Source of the DNA: Svornostia abyssi
GTDB taxonomy: Bacteria; Actinomycetota; Thermoleophilia; Solirubrobacterales; Solirubrobacteraceae
DNA length: 64,000 nucleotides
Direction: 5' to 3'
Assembly: GCA_024666565.1 (NCBI GenBank)
Contig: CP088295.1
Coordinates: 310,001 to 374,000 of the forward strand
Under the pieces are notes generated by a model. That model did no database searches. It saw only the letters and a list, made by a program, of their open reading frames with translations, and was not told where the DNA came from. The first letter of the stretch is position 1. Each line of letters opens with the position of its first letter. This document shows positions 35,998 through 45,294 of this stretch, piece after piece. Position numbers and translations under genes: made by a program.

Positions 35998-37569
35998 ATG
36001 ACCCGTTCCTGGTGGGGCTGGGGCGACACCGCCCATGCGCTGACCGACGACGAATGCCGGGGGCTCGGGGCCGCGCTGCCCGACCCCCCGGCCGACCCGC
36101 TGCCGATCCCGAGGGTCGAGGACCTTGACCTGCGCGCGCCGCGGATCGCGCCGCCGGTCTCGCTCGCGCACCTCTGCTCCACCCACGCGGCCGACCGCGC
36201 CGCCCACACCCACGGCAAGGCGTACCGCGACGTCATCCGCGCGCTGCACGGCGACCTCGAGCACCCGCCCGACGTCGTCGCGCGGCCGGCCACCGAGCAG
36301 GACGTCGTCGACCTCCTGACCTGGGCCGGCGAGCAGCACGCCGCGGTCGTCCCGTACGGGGGCGGGTCGTCCGTCGTCGGCGGGGTCGAGTACCGCGGCG
36401 ACGAGCACCCCGCCGCCATCAGCCTGGATCTGACACAGATGGACCGCGTCCTCGAGGTCGACGAGACCAGCCAGTCGGCGCGGATCGAGGCCGGTGCGCT
36501 CGGCCCGCGCCTGGAGGAGCAGCTGAAGCCCCACGGCCTGACGTTGCGGCACTTCCCGCAGAGCTTCGAGTTCTCGACGCTCGGCGGCTGGCTGGCCACC
36601 CGCGCGGGCGGGCACTTCGCCACCGTCGAGACGCACATCGACGACCTCACCGAATCGATCCGCGCCGTCACGCCGAGTGGCGTCATCGACTCGTGGCGGC
36701 TGCCCGCCTCGGGCGCCGGCCCGTCGCCCGACCGGCTGCTGCTCGGCTCAGAGGGGACGCTCGGCGTCATCACCGAGGCGTGGATGCGCGTGCGGCCGCG
36801 GCCGACCGAGCGCGCGTCGGCCAGCGTGCGGTTCACCCACTTCCACGCCGGTCTGGCCGCGGTCCGCACGATCGCCCAGTCCGGCCTGCGCCCGAGCAAC
36901 TGCCGGCTGCTCGACCCCGGCGAGGCGATGTACAGCGGCGCGGGCGACGGGACCACGAGCGTGCTCGTCCTGGGCTTCGAGTCCGCCGGCGTCCCGGTCG
37001 ACGAGCGGCTCGCCCACGCGGTCGCCCTGGCCACCGACGCCGGCGGCGTGCCCGACCGGCCGCGTGAGGCGAACTCCGAGCCGAGCGCCGCCGACACGTG
37101 GCGCGACGCGTTCCTGCGCATGCCCTATCTCCGTGACGGACTGGCCCGCATGAGCGCGCTCGTCGAGACGTTCGAGACCGCCATCGTCTGGAACCACGCC
37201 GACGCGCTGTACGACGCGGCGCAGCGCGACCTGCGCGCCGCGATCGAGGAGATCTGCGGCGCCCCGCCGATCCTCAACTGCCGGCTCACGCACGTGTACG
37301 CCGACGGCGCCGCGCCGTACTTCACCGTCATCGCCCCGGGCCGCCGCGGCGACGAGCTGCGGATGTGGGACGAGATCAAGGTCGCCGCCGGGGAGCTGCT
37401 CGCCGCCCACGGCGCGTCGATCACGCACCACCACGCGGTCGGGCGCGATCACCGCCCGTGGTACGACCGCCAGCGCCCCGAGCCGTTCGCCGCCGCGCTG
37501 CGCGCCGTCAAGCGCGAGCTCGACCCGCAGGGGATCCTGAACCCGGGCGTGCTGATCGATCAGGCGTAG
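35998..37569 (+). CDS. FAD-binding oxidase, alkyl-DHAP synthase (AGPS)-like
   Basis: A 523-residue VAO-type flavoprotein. It has the PP-loop VVPYGGGSSVVGGV, the substrate/FAD segment FPQSFEFSTLGGWLATRAGGH, LLGSEGTLGVITEAWMRV, and the C-terminal ITHHHAVGRDHRPWY, where AGPS carries its catalytic His-His-Tyr region. AGPS makes ether lipids by replacing the acyl chain of acyl-DHAP with an alcohol; many bacterial homologues are annotated only as FAD-linked oxidases. No fatty acyl reductase/DHAP acyltransferase pair is adjacent, although a thioester reductase lies at 50002. The start ATG at 35998 aligns with family N-termini. It overlaps the converging permease by ten bases. Confidence 0.87.
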   Translation: MTRSWWGWGDTAHALTDDECRGLGAALPDPPADPLPIPRVEDLDLRAPRIAPPVSLAHLCSTHAADRAAHTHGKAYRDVIRALHGDLEHPPDVVARPATEQDVVDLLTWAGEQHAAVVPYGGGSSVVGGVEYRGDEHPAAISLDLTQMDRVLEVDETSQSARIEAGALGPRLEEQLKPHGLTLRHFPQSFEFSTLGGWLATRAGGHFATVETHIDDLTESIRAVTPSGVIDSWRLPASGAGPSPDRLLLGSEGTLGVITEAWMRVRPRPTERASASVRFTHFHAGLAAVRTIAQSGLRPSNCRLLDPGEAMYSGAGDGTTSVLVLGFESAGVPVDERLAHAVALATDAGGVPDRPREANSEPSAADTWRDAFLRMPYLRDGLARMSALVETFETAIVWNHADALYDAAQRDLRAAIEEICGAPPILNCRLTHVYADGAAPYFTVIAPGRRGDELRMWDEIKVAAGELLAAHGASITHHHAVGRDHRPWYDRQRPEPFAAALRAVKRELDPQGILNPGVLIDQA

Positions 37570-39938
37570 CGCAGCGCCTCGCCCGGCCGCAGCCGCACCG
37601 CCCGCCGGACCGGGACGAGCAGCACGAGCACCGCCAGCACGATCGTGCCCGCGAAGGTCACGGCGAGGTGACCGGCGGGGAACACGAACGCGAGGTCCGT
37701 GTCCGCCACGTCCGCCGTCAGCGTGACGAGACCGTGGGCCATGAGCCACCCGAGCGGCACACCGAGGAGCCACCCGGTGAGCGCCACGACGATCCCCTCG
37801 GTGCCGAAGATCCCCCGCACGTCGCGCGCCCGCGCGCCGGTGCACCGGAGCATTCCGATCTCGCGCGTGCGCTCGATGACGCCCATCGTGATCGCGTTGA
37901 GCAGGCCCACCATGCTGATCGCGACGATGAGCAGGCCCAGCACGGAGATCGACGTCGTCAGGCTCGAGTTCGACGCGGCCTGATCGCGCTCGGCCACGTA
38001 CTTGACCTCGGTGGTGAGCTGGTTGCCGCCGGCGCCGAGCGTGTCCTCCAACCGCGTGCTGAGCCGGTCGATCTCCGCCCGGTCCTGCGACGCCGAGCGG
38101 ACCCAGACGTTGTTCACCGCGTCCGGCGTGCCGAGCACCGCCTGCAGTGTGCGCAACGGCAGGTAGACCATCGCCCCCTGGAAGATCTCGTTCGTCGTGA
38201 CGCCGACGACGCGCACCGGGATCACGCCGGCCGCGGTGCGCACCGGCAGCGTGTCGCCCGCGCCGACGCCCGCGGTGTCGGCCACCGCCTGGCCGATGAC
38301 GGCGACCCGCGCCCGCGAGCGCACCTCCTGCGGCGTGGGCCAGCGGCCGGCGACGAGCTCGGGCTCGTACATCGGGTCGTCCGGCAGGCCCCACGCCTGC
38401 ACGTTCTTGCCCTCGACCCGCGCCCCGTTCGTCAGCAGCGGCTGGGTCTCGGCGACGCCCGGCAGCGACGCGACGGTGCGCAGCGCCTCGGCGTCGAACG
38501 GCTTGCTCGCGTACGTCGTCGCCGTGATGTCCCAGCGGACGTTCGCGAAGAACCCCTGCGTGAGGTTCCCCACCGACGTGCCGAGTGCGAGCACCGCGAG
38601 CAGCGTCCCGACGGCGAGCGCGACCTGGATCGCCGTCGCGGCGGTGCGGCGCTTGCGGCGCGCCGCGCCGCGCAGGCCGATCTGCGAGCTGCGCGGCAGG
38701 AACCGCACCCGGCGCAGCAGCGCGTCGAGCCGCCCCTGCCCGCCGAGCGCGGACCCGCTCGCGTCGAGCGCCTCGCGCACCGGCAGCCGGGACGCGCGAC
38801 GGATCGCCGGCGTGGCCGCCAGCGGCGGGCCGACAAGGCCCACGACCAGCCCGATGGCGAGCATCGTGCCGTCGAACTCCAGCTGCGGATCGATCCCGTA
38901 GAAGCTCGACGCGAAGTACGACGTCACCGCGTTGGAGAGGACGACACCGAGCACGACGCCGAGCACCGCCCCGATCGCGCCGAGCAGCAGCGCCGTGCGG
39001 CGATACACCCGGCGGACCTGCCGCCGGGTCGCGCCGATCGCCTTCATGGTCGCGATCTCGCTCGTCTGCTCGCCGATGAGCGTGCTCATGGTGTTCGACA
39101 GCAGGACCAGCGCCGAGAGCAGCGCGAGGATGGTGATGACCGACATGATCGAGACGACCTGCTCGAACAGCGCCTTGCCGGGGTACTCGCCCGCCGCGCG
39201 GATCTCCGGGTAGTCGGCGAAACCCGTGAAGCCGTCGACGCCCGCAAGCCGGGACCGGACCTCCGCGGCGGTGCGCTCGGCGGCCGGGCGGCTGGTGTCA
39301 CGCAGCCGCATCGCGAGCATCGTCGTGCCGGGCGCGCCGCTGAGGCGCGCGACGGTCTCCGGCGTCGCGTAGAACACGGCGAACCCGCCGTTGGCGACGA
39401 TGTCCGCGCCCCCGAGGTACTGCCCCGTGCCCGTGATCGGCAGCGGGGTATCCGAGCCGTCGGCGGTGATGACCCGCACGCGATCGCCGGCGCGCCCGTC
39501 GTACTTCTCCTTCGGCGCGTTCTGGCTGTCGGTCAGCAGCTCGCCGTCCCGCGGCGCCGACCCGGAGCTGACGTTGATGACGTCGACGGACTGCGCGGCG
39601 AAGTCCGGCACGGCGATGACCAGGGCCTTCTGCCGCCGGTCACCGACGTACACGCGCGTGGAGAAGATGCTCTTCGGCTGCACCGCCTCCACGTTGGGCA
39701 CGCGCGCGACCTCGCGCAGCGCGGCGTCGCTCAGTTCCAGCGGCCGCATCGTGACCGTGAGATCCGCCAGGCGGGTGGAGGCGATCTCGCGCTGCATCGT
39801 CCGCTCCATGAGCGACGGGACCGCGAGGATGCTGACGCTCGCGACCGCGATCGCGAGCGTCAGGATGGTGAAGACCGCCCGCGCCTTGCGCCGGGTGAGG
39901 TCCGTGACCGACTTGCGCGTCGCGGCGGTGAGCGCCAT
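37560..39938 (-). CDS. ABC transporter permease, FtsX/MacB type
   Basis: A 792-residue permease with two FtsX repeats. A first membrane helix (AVFTILTLAIAVASVSILAV) is followed by a large extracytoplasmic MacB-like domain, three helices around 250-390, a second helix near 430, another periplasmic domain, and three final helices with TREIGMLRCTGARARDVRGIF, the coupling segment that meets the ATPase. A matching TSEIATMKAIGATRRQVRRVY occurs in the first half. It works with the ATPase encoded five bases upstream (39944-40663), probably as a mechanotransmitter-type exporter. The substrate is unknown. Confidence 0.92.
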   Translation of the reverse strand: MALTAATRKSVTDLTRRKARAVFTILTLAIAVASVSILAVPSLMERTMQREIASTRLADLTVTMRPLELSDAALREVARVPNVEAVQPKSIFSTRVYVGDRRQKALVIAVPDFAAQSVDVINVSSGSAPRDGELLTDSQNAPKEKYDGRAGDRVRVITADGSDTPLPITGTGQYLGGADIVANGGFAVFYATPETVARLSGAPGTTMLAMRLRDTSRPAAERTAAEVRSRLAGVDGFTGFADYPEIRAAGEYPGKALFEQVVSIMSVITILALLSALVLLSNTMSTLIGEQTSEIATMKAIGATRRQVRRVYRRTALLLGAIGAVLGVVLGVVLSNAVTSYFASSFYGIDPQLEFDGTMLAIGLVVGLVGPPLAATPAIRRASRLPVREALDASGSALGGQGRLDALLRRVRFLPRSSQIGLRGAARRKRRTAATAIQVALAVGTLLAVLALGTSVGNLTQGFFANVRWDITATTYASKPFDAEALRTVASLPGVAETQPLLTNGARVEGKNVQAWGLPDDPMYEPELVAGRWPTPQEVRSRARVAVIGQAVADTAGVGAGDTLPVRTAAGVIPVRVVGVTTNEIFQGAMVYLPLRTLQAVLGTPDAVNNVWVRSASQDRAEIDRLSTRLEDTLGAGGNQLTTEVKYVAERDQAASNSSLTTSISVLGLLIVAISMVGLLNAITMGVIERTREIGMLRCTGARARDVRGIFGTEGIVVALTGWLLGVPLGWLMAHGLVTLTADVADTDLAFVFPAGHLAVTFAGTIVLAVLVLLVPVRRAVRLRPGEALRYA

Positions 39939-39943
39939 CGCGG

Positions 39944-40663
39944 TCAGTCCGCGACGACGCCGTCGCGGATCGTCACGACCCGGTTCGCACGGCCCGCAAG
40001 CTCGAGGTCGTGCGTCACGTACAGCACGGTCGTGCCCTCGCTGTTGAGGCGGTGCAGCAGGTCGAACATCTCGGCCGCCGTCTTCGTGTCGAGGTTGCCG
40101 GTCGGCTCGTCGCCGATGAGCAGCGGCGGGTCGGCCGCCAGCGCGCGGGCGATCGCCACGCGCTGCTGCTCGCCGCCCGACAGCTCGGCGGGAAGATGGT
40201 CGCCCTTGTCGCCCAGGCCGACGAGCTCCAGGTTGTGCCGGGCGATGTCGGCCCGCTCGCGCTTGGGCACCCGGCGCGAGAAGTCCAAGGGCAGCATCGC
40301 GTTCTCCAGCGCGCTGAGCGTTGGCAGCAGCTGGAAGAACTGAAAGACGACGCCCACGCGCCGGCCGCGCCAGACCGCGAGCTCCTCCTCGCTCATCAGG
40401 TCGATGCGCTGCCCGTCGACGGTGACCGTGCCCTCGGTCGGCCGGTCGATGCCCGTGATCATGTTCATGACCGTCGACTTGCCGCTGCCCGACGGCCCGA
40501 CGATCGCCACCATGTCGCCGTCGGCGATCGTGAGGTCCACGCCGCGCAGCGCCGGGTACTCGAGCTTGCCCGAGCGGTAGACCTTCGTCACGCCCGACAG
40601 CTCGATGAGCGCCTGCTGGGTCCGGGCGGGCTCAGGCGCGCCCTCTGCTGTGGCCTGCGTCAT
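39944..40663 (-). CDS. ABC transporter ATP-binding protein (MacB/LolD type)
   Basis: A 239-residue ATPase. Walker A GPSGSGKST, Q-loop VFQFFQLLPTLSALEN, signature LSGGEQQRVAIARALA, Walker B LLIGDEPTGNLD and the H-loop VTHDLEL are all intact. The length of the Q-loop segment and the EPTGNLD form mark the LolD/MacB/FtsE class that pairs with FtsX-type permeases. It is the first gene of a two-gene operon with the permease. ATG at 40663; no clear Shine-Dalgarno is seen. Confidence 0.95.
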   Translation of the reverse strand: MTQATAEGAPEPARTQQALIELSGVTKVYRSGKLEYPALRGVDLTIADGDMVAIVGPSGSGKSTVMNMITGIDRPTEGTVTVDGQRIDLMSEEELAVWRGRRVGVVFQFFQLLPTLSALENAMLPLDFSRRVPKRERADIARHNLELVGLGDKGDHLPAELSGGEQQRVAIARALAADPPLLIGDEPTGNLDTKTAAEMFDLLHRLNSEGTTVLYVTHDLELAGRANRVVTIRDGVVAD

Positions 40664-40731
40664 GCGCGCAAGCCTCCCAACCGCATCGCCCGGCTGCATC
40701 CGCGGCGATCGCCTGCGTGGGTGGGGGAGAA

Positions 40732-41127
40732 CTACGAGGGCCAGAAGTCCGGCTGCAGCTCCGGCTCGCCCTCGTCGTCGTCGCGGACCGAGCAGATCAC
40801 GACCTGCGCCTCGGTGTCGCCGTCGTTGTGGATCGAGCGAAACGCGTGCGCGGCGACCCGCAGGGCGTCGCCCGGGCCGAGCTCGATGACGTCGTCCCCG
40901 ACCTTCGCCGTGAGCGTGCCCGCGACGACGAGATACAGCTCCTCCTGGCGCTGGTGCCTGTGCCCGTAGCTGCCGCGCCCGCCCGTGCCCGGCGGCATGC
41001 TGCGCAGCGTGATCGCGACCTGCTCGGCGCCGAGCGCGTCGGTGTACGACCGCGCTTCGCCGTAGCCGGGGTACGCGGCCATGTGGTCCGTCGCGTCGGT
41101 GCGCACGGTCTTCGTCCAGTCCGCCAT
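40732..41127 (-). CDS. Cupin domain protein
   Basis: A 131-residue single-domain cupin. Motif 1 is YGHRHQRQEELYLVVAGTL, with two His and a Glu that bind metal, and motif 2 is GPGDALRVAAHAFRSIHND, with a further His. It is probably a small sugar- or acid-binding protein, isomerase or dioxygenase; no substrate is evident. It is divergent from the kinase operon at 41211 with 83 bases between. Confidence 0.85.
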   Translation of the reverse strand: MADWTKTVRTDATDHMAAYPGYGEARSYTDALGAEQVAITLRSMPPGTGGRGSYGHRHQRQEELYLVVAGTLTAKVGDDVIELGPGDALRVAAHAFRSIHNDGDTEAQVVICSVRDDDEGEPELQPDFWPS

Positions 41128-41210
41128 GCCCGGATCCTCTCACGTGGCGCAACACCGACGTGTGGGGGAACCACACCTGTCGGTACGGGGGCTCGGATAG
41201 CGTGCCGCGC

Positions 41211-42210
41211 GTGTCGCAGCTCGACGCCGAGCAACTGGTGCAGCGCCTGGAGGAGGTCTACCCCGAGGTGCGCGTCAGCGGCACGCCGCGGCGCCTGTCC
41301 AGCGGCGCGTCGCGGGAGACGTGGCGCTGCACCGCCGACACCGGCGACGACTTCATCGTGCAGCTGCAGCGTGGCGCCGCCGCCGGGGAGACCGACGAGG
41401 CCGAGCTCCTGCGCGCCGCCGCCGACGTGAACGTCCCCGTGCCGAAGGTGCTCGCCGACGGCGCCGACGACCCGGTGCTCGGCACGTACATGGTCACGTC
41501 GCTGCTGCCCGGCACGGAGGACCCGCGCGCGATCCTCGCGATGCCCGACCCCGACGCGCTGCTCGACGACCTCGCGGGCGCGCTCGCCGCGATCCACACC
41601 ATCGACCTCGACGACTCCGGCCTGCAGCCCGCCGACCAGCTCGTCCTCCTGCGTCACCTGCACGACGGCTTCGGCCAGCCGCACCCCGTGTTCGATCTCG
41701 CGTTCCGGCGGCTGGAGGCCACCCGCCCGCCCGCGGGGGAGACCACGGTCGTGCACGGCGACTTCCGGCTCGGGAATCTGCTCGTCGAGGAGAGCGGCCT
41801 GACGGGCGTCCTGGACTGGGAGCTCGCGCATCTCGGCGACCCGGCGTCCGACCTCGGCTGGCTGTGCGTGCGCGCGTGGCGGTTCGGCCGCCCGGACCGG
41901 CCGGCCGCCGGGCTGGGCTCACGCGCCGCGCTCCTCGACGCGTACGCCCGCGCGAGCGGGCGCGATGTCTCCGCGGAGACACTGGCCTGGTGGGAGATGC
42001 TCGCCACGCTGCGCTGGGGGGATCATCACCGTGCAGCAGGCGTTCACGCACCTGTCGGGACAGATCACGTCCCTCGAGCACGCCGTCATCGGGCGGCGCA
42101 CCGCCGAGGTCGAATGGGACCTGCTCGACCTGCTCGGCGCTCCGGACGCCGTGCCGTCGCCCGACGTCGCGCCCGCGCCCTCCCCCCCACGACCGCCCCA
42201 CCGCCGCTGA
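41211..42210 (+). CDS. LvaA-like 4-hydroxyacyl-CoA kinase, APH fold (frameshifted)
   Basis: An aminoglycoside-phosphotransferase-fold kinase of about 330 residues. It has the catalytic loop VVHGDFRLGNLLV, the metal Asp in GVLDWELAHLGDPASDLGW, and the C-terminal IITVQQAFTHLSGQ helix that is typical of the ACAD-linked subgroup (LvaA, human ACAD10/11 N-terminus). These enzymes phosphorylate 4-hydroxyacyl-CoAs. The frame breaks at the run of six G at 42016-42021; five G give the expected TLRWGIITVQQ. A second break at the C7 run 42182-42188 decides whether it ends at 42210 or continues into the DUF6285 domain. The GTG start has TAGCGT seven bases upstream. Confidence 0.85.
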
Positions 42211-42547
42211 GTTGCTGCACGCCGCCCGCGGCGCGCTCGGCGACGACGTCCTGCCCCACCTCGAGGGCCGCGCCGCGTTCCAGGCCCGGGTGACGATGCG
42301 CGCGCTCGGCATCGTCGCGCGCGAGCTCGAGCACGCGCCCGCCGATGCCCTCGTCCGGGCCGAAGCGCTGGCCGAGCTGGGCGCCCGCGACGAAGCGGAT
42401 GCCGCCGCCCGCGCACGCGCCGGCGACTACGACACCGACGAACCCGCGGCGCTCGCCGCGATGCGCGCGCTCGTGCGCTGCAAGCTCGCCGCCGCGAACC
42501 CGCGGCACCTCGAGCCGATCGCCAGCCCCGAGGAGGAACCCGCATGA
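42182..42547 (+). CDS. DUF6285 domain (LvaB-like), probably fused to the upstream kinase
   Basis: About 120 residues starting HDRPTAAELLHAARGAL and ending RCKLAAANPRHLEPI, the DUF6285 pattern. In Pseudomonas putida the small LvaB protein, which I believe is of this family, is needed for LvaA kinase activity. Here the frame has no ATG, GTG or TTG upstream of the domain (the first is a TTG inside it). With six instead of seven C at 42182-42188 it joins the kinase frame through a Pro-rich linker (DAVPSPDVAPAPSPPHDRP). I therefore infer one fused protein; the start given here is only the left edge of the recognisable part. It overlaps the dehydrogenase start by four bases. Confidence 0.7.
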   Translation, partial: PPHDRPTAAELLHAARGALGDDVLPHLEGRAAFQARVTMRALGIVARELEHAPADALVRAEALAELGARDEADAAARARAGDYDTDEPAALAAMRALVRCKLAAANPRHLEPIASPEEEPA

Positions 42548-43767
42548 TCGAGGACGACCTGGCCGAGATCGACGCGTTCATCGAACGCGACATCCGGCCG
42601 CTGGAGGCCGAGGGCGACAACGCGCGCTTCTTCGATCACCGCCGGGAGATGGCCCGCACCGATCTGGCGAAGGACGGCATCCCGTCCGAAGAGTGGGAGG
42701 CACTCCTGCGCGAGGCGATGCGCCGGTCCGACGAGGCGGGCCTGCTGCGCTACGCGCTGCCCGAGGAGTTCGGGGGCCGCGGCGCGTCGAACCTCGACAT
42801 GGCGATCGTGCGCGAGCACCTCAACCGGATGCCGATCGGGCTGCACAACGACCCGCAGTCCGAGGCGTCGATCATCGGCAACTTCCCGTTCGTCTTCCTG
42901 CTCAGCGAGTTCGGCACCGACGAGCAGAAGGCGATGATCGAGCCGTCGATCCGCGGCGAGGCGATCATCGCGTTCGGCCTGACCGAGCCCAATCACGGCA
43001 GCGACGCGACGTTCCTGGAGACCACCGCGCGGCGCGACGGCGGCGACTGGGTCATCAACGGCGCGAAGCGCTTCAACACCGGGATGCATGTCGCCACGCA
43101 CGACGTCGTCTTCGCGCGCACGTCGGGCGAGGACGGCCACCCGCGTGGCATCACCGCGTTCCTCGTCCCCACCGACACGCCGGGCGTCGAGGTCCCCTTC
43201 CACTGGTGGACGCTGAACATGCCCTCCGACCACGCCGAGGTGATCCTCACCGACGTGCGCGTGCCCGACAGCGCGATCGTGGGCGAGGAGGGATTGGGCC
43301 TGGCGCTCGCGCAGCGCTTCGTGCACGAGAACCGGATCCGTCAGGCGGCGTCGTCGGTGGGCGCCGCGGCGTACTGCATCGACGAGGCGGTGAAGTACGC
43401 CCGCGAGCGGGTCACGTGGGGCCGGCCGCTGTGGAAGAACCAGGGCATCCAGTTCCCGCTCGCCGAGCTGTGGACCGAATGCGAACTCGTCCGCGGGCTG
43501 GTGCGGACGACCGCCGCCGCGCTGGACGCCAACCACCACATGGCCGTGACGCACCAGGTCGCGATGTGCAACTACCGCGCGAATCGCCTGGCGTGCGACG
43601 CCGCCGACCGCGCGATGCAGACGTGCGGCGGGATGGGCTACACGCGGCACATGCCGTTCGAGCACCTGTACCGCCACCACCGCCGGTACCGCATCACCGA
43701 GGGGTCGGACGAGATCCAGCTGCGCAAGATCGCGCAGGAGCTCTTTCGCGTTCCGGCCACTCCCTGA
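42544..43767 (+). CDS. Acyl-CoA dehydrogenase, LvaC/ACAD10-11-like
   Basis: A 407-residue flavoenzyme. It has LPEEFGGRGASNLDMAIVREH, the flavin/substrate loop FGLTEPNHGSDATFLET, GAKRFNTGMHVATHD, YARERVTWGRPLWKNQGIQF and the C-terminal TCGGMGYTRHMPFEHLYRHHRRYRIT in which the last Arg/Glu region completes the site. Position directly after an LvaA/LvaB-like kinase suggests it processes 4-phosphoacyl-CoA to an enoyl or 3-hydroxyacyl-CoA rather than performing plain beta-oxidation. The start ATG overlaps the upstream stop (ATGA). A small VOC gene follows 26 bases later. Confidence 0.9.
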   Translation: MIEDDLAEIDAFIERDIRPLEAEGDNARFFDHRREMARTDLAKDGIPSEEWEALLREAMRRSDEAGLLRYALPEEFGGRGASNLDMAIVREHLNRMPIGLHNDPQSEASIIGNFPFVFLLSEFGTDEQKAMIEPSIRGEAIIAFGLTEPNHGSDATFLETTARRDGGDWVINGAKRFNTGMHVATHDVVFARTSGEDGHPRGITAFLVPTDTPGVEVPFHWWTLNMPSDHAEVILTDVRVPDSAIVGEEGLGLALAQRFVHENRIRQAASSVGAAAYCIDEAVKYARERVTWGRPLWKNQGIQFPLAELWTECELVRGLVRTTAAALDANHHMAVTHQVAMCNYRANRLACDAADRAMQTCGGMGYTRHMPFEHLYRHHRRYRITEGSDEIQLRKIAQELFRVPATP

Positions 43768-43792
43768 CCTCAACCGGTGGGAGGCTGGCGCC

Positions 43793-44158
43793 ATGCCCAC
43801 CATCACCAAGCTCGACTTCGTCGGCATCCCGTCGCAGGACGCCGACCGCTCCAAGGCCTTCTACGGCGAGACGCTCGGCCTGCGTCCCGACGAGCACAGC
43901 GACTACGAGTTCTGGGTCGGCGAGACGTGTCTCGGCATCTGGGAGCCGGAGAAGATGGGGATGCCGTTCGCGCCCCAGAAGAACGCCCACCTCGCGCTGC
44001 ACGTCGACGACGTCGCCGCGGCGCGCGCCGAGCTGGAGGCCAAGGGCGTGGAGTTCTTCGGCGAGACGATGGACAGCGGCGTCTGCCACATGGCGCTGTT
44101 CACCGACCCCGACGGCAACGACCTCATGCTGCACGGCCGGTACAAGCCGTACAGCTGA
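43793..44158 (+). CDS. VOC family protein (glyoxalase-like)
   Basis: A 121-residue protein with two paired VOC units: KLDFVGIPSQDADRSKAFYG, then HLALHVDDVAAARAELEAKG, and closing FTDPDGNDLMLHGRY. Length and DPDGN motif are those of small bleomycin-resistance/glyoxalase-like proteins. A metal site is partly conserved (His in HLALHVDD, no clear first His). The role is unknown. It is downstream of and co-directional with the LvaC-like gene and may be its last co-transcribed member. Confidence 0.85.
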   Translation: MPTITKLDFVGIPSQDADRSKAFYGETLGLRPDEHSDYEFWVGETCLGIWEPEKMGMPFAPQKNAHLALHVDDVAAARAELEAKGVEFFGETMDSGVCHMALFTDPDGNDLMLHGRYKPYS

Positions 44159-44161
44159 GCC

Positions 44162-45160
44162 TCAGGGCCGCATGGGCAGGTAGACCACCGGCAGGTTGTC
44201 CATGTCAGGCGGGGCGCACACCACGTCGCCCCGCTTGAGCGCGCGCGTCAGCCCGACGAACCCGATCGCGCCCCCGACGAGCGGCAGCCAGAACAGGATC
44301 ACGCGGTAGACGAGCACGGCCGCCACGGTCACGGCGGCTGGCGCCCCGAACACGATGAGCGTGCCGATGAGCCCGCCGTCGATCCCGCCCACGCCGCCGG
44401 GGATCGGCAGCAGCCCGCCGAGCTGCCCGATGAGGTAGCCCATGAGGATGATGCTCAGGTCCACGTCCGCGCCGAAGGACTGGAACGTCGCCCACAGCAC
44501 CGCGTTGTCCCAGGCCCAGTAGCCGACCGCGCCGATGATCACGAGCGCCTCGCGCTGGCGGACGATCTCCGCGGCCTCGCGGACACCGTGGATGACGCTG
44601 GCGCGGGCGTGGCCGGACCAGCGCCGCAGCCGCGACGCGTCGTCCGGGATCGGGCCGCCGTCGCCGAGCCTCGGCAGCGCCAGGACGATGGCGATCGTCG
44701 CGATCGACATCGCCGCGGGGAGGGCCGTGAGCCACAGCGTCATCGGCGGGCCGACGAGGCCCACCGCCATGAGCGTGCCGAGCACCGCGACCGCGACGAA
44801 GTTCACCGAGCTCTTGATCGTGAAGAACGCCACGGAGCGCCGCGCGACGTACTGCAGCGACATCCCGGCCTGGGTCAGCGCCCACGCGCCGAGCGCCAGG
44901 CCGGCGGCGCCGCTGGCGGGCACGATCGCGCCGACGCCCAGCTCAGACCAGCCGATCTTCGAGCTCATCGACCACGACATCCGCTTGCAGAACACCGGGC
45001 GGAACATCAGGACATAGGAGACGCACGAGAGCAGCTCGAAGGCGACCGCGAGCGCGACCCACCACGGGTTGGCCGCACCCAGGTAGCCGCGGACCTCGCC
45101 GAGCCCGGGCGCGAGCAGCACGATGAGGACGAACACGCCGATGAGCAGCGCGACCTGCAC
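44162..45160 (-). CDS. Flippase-like membrane protein, LPG synthase TM / UPF0104 family
   Basis: A polytopic protein with about eight membrane spans. Family marks include SELGVGAIVPASGAAGLALG, where MprF/AglD-type proteins have the PxxxG segment, and IGQLGGLLPIPGGVGGIDGGL in the sixth to seventh helices. It lacks the soluble aminoacyl-transfer domain of MprF, so it is the flippase-like part alone. GTG at 45160 is the first in-frame start, but the upstream sequence TTTLPEGFELRKLARRA also looks coding. A G6 run at 45212-45217 probably hides a +1 error, and the true start may be GTG 45245. The lipid handled is unknown. Confidence 0.82.
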   Translation of the reverse strand: MQVALLIGVFVLIVLLAPGLGEVRGYLGAANPWWVALAVAFELLSCVSYVLMFRPVFCKRMSWSMSSKIGWSELGVGAIVPASGAAGLALGAWALTQAGMSLQYVARRSVAFFTIKSSVNFVAVAVLGTLMAVGLVGPPMTLWLTALPAAMSIATIAIVLALPRLGDGGPIPDDASRLRRWSGHARASVIHGVREAAEIVRQREALVIIGAVGYWAWDNAVLWATFQSFGADVDLSIILMGYLIGQLGGLLPIPGGVGGIDGGLIGTLIVFGAPAAVTVAAVLVYRVILFWLPLVGGAIGFVGLTRALKRGDVVCAPPDMDNLPVVYLPMRP

Positions 45161-45253
45161 GGCGCGGCGGGCGAGCTTGCGCAGCTCGAAGCCCTCGGGG
45201 AGCGTCGTCGTGGGGGGACGGCTGGACGTCGGGGGTGGCCGACACCCGGCCTA

Positions 45254-45271
45254 TTGTTGCATGCGCAACAA
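45254..45271. promoter_or_regulatory. Inverted repeat between the flippase-like gene and the toxin-antitoxin operon
   Basis: Arms TTGTTGC and GCAACAA (7 bp) surround ATGC. It stands in the divergent promoter region and could be an operator for either gene. Confidence 0.45.
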
Positions 45272-45294
45272 CCCGTGTCGAGGCGGTCGGGTTC

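Noticed and set aside
37365-40343. A very long open frame (over 990 codons) on the plus strand opposite the ABC transporter genes
   Set aside because: It is the antisense shadow of the permease and ATPase. Its translation is Arg/Asp/Ala-rich and low in hydrophobic order, and the minus-strand proteins have complete family motifs. Several similar long shadows occur, for example 28084-30324, 18453-20066 and 14785-16656.
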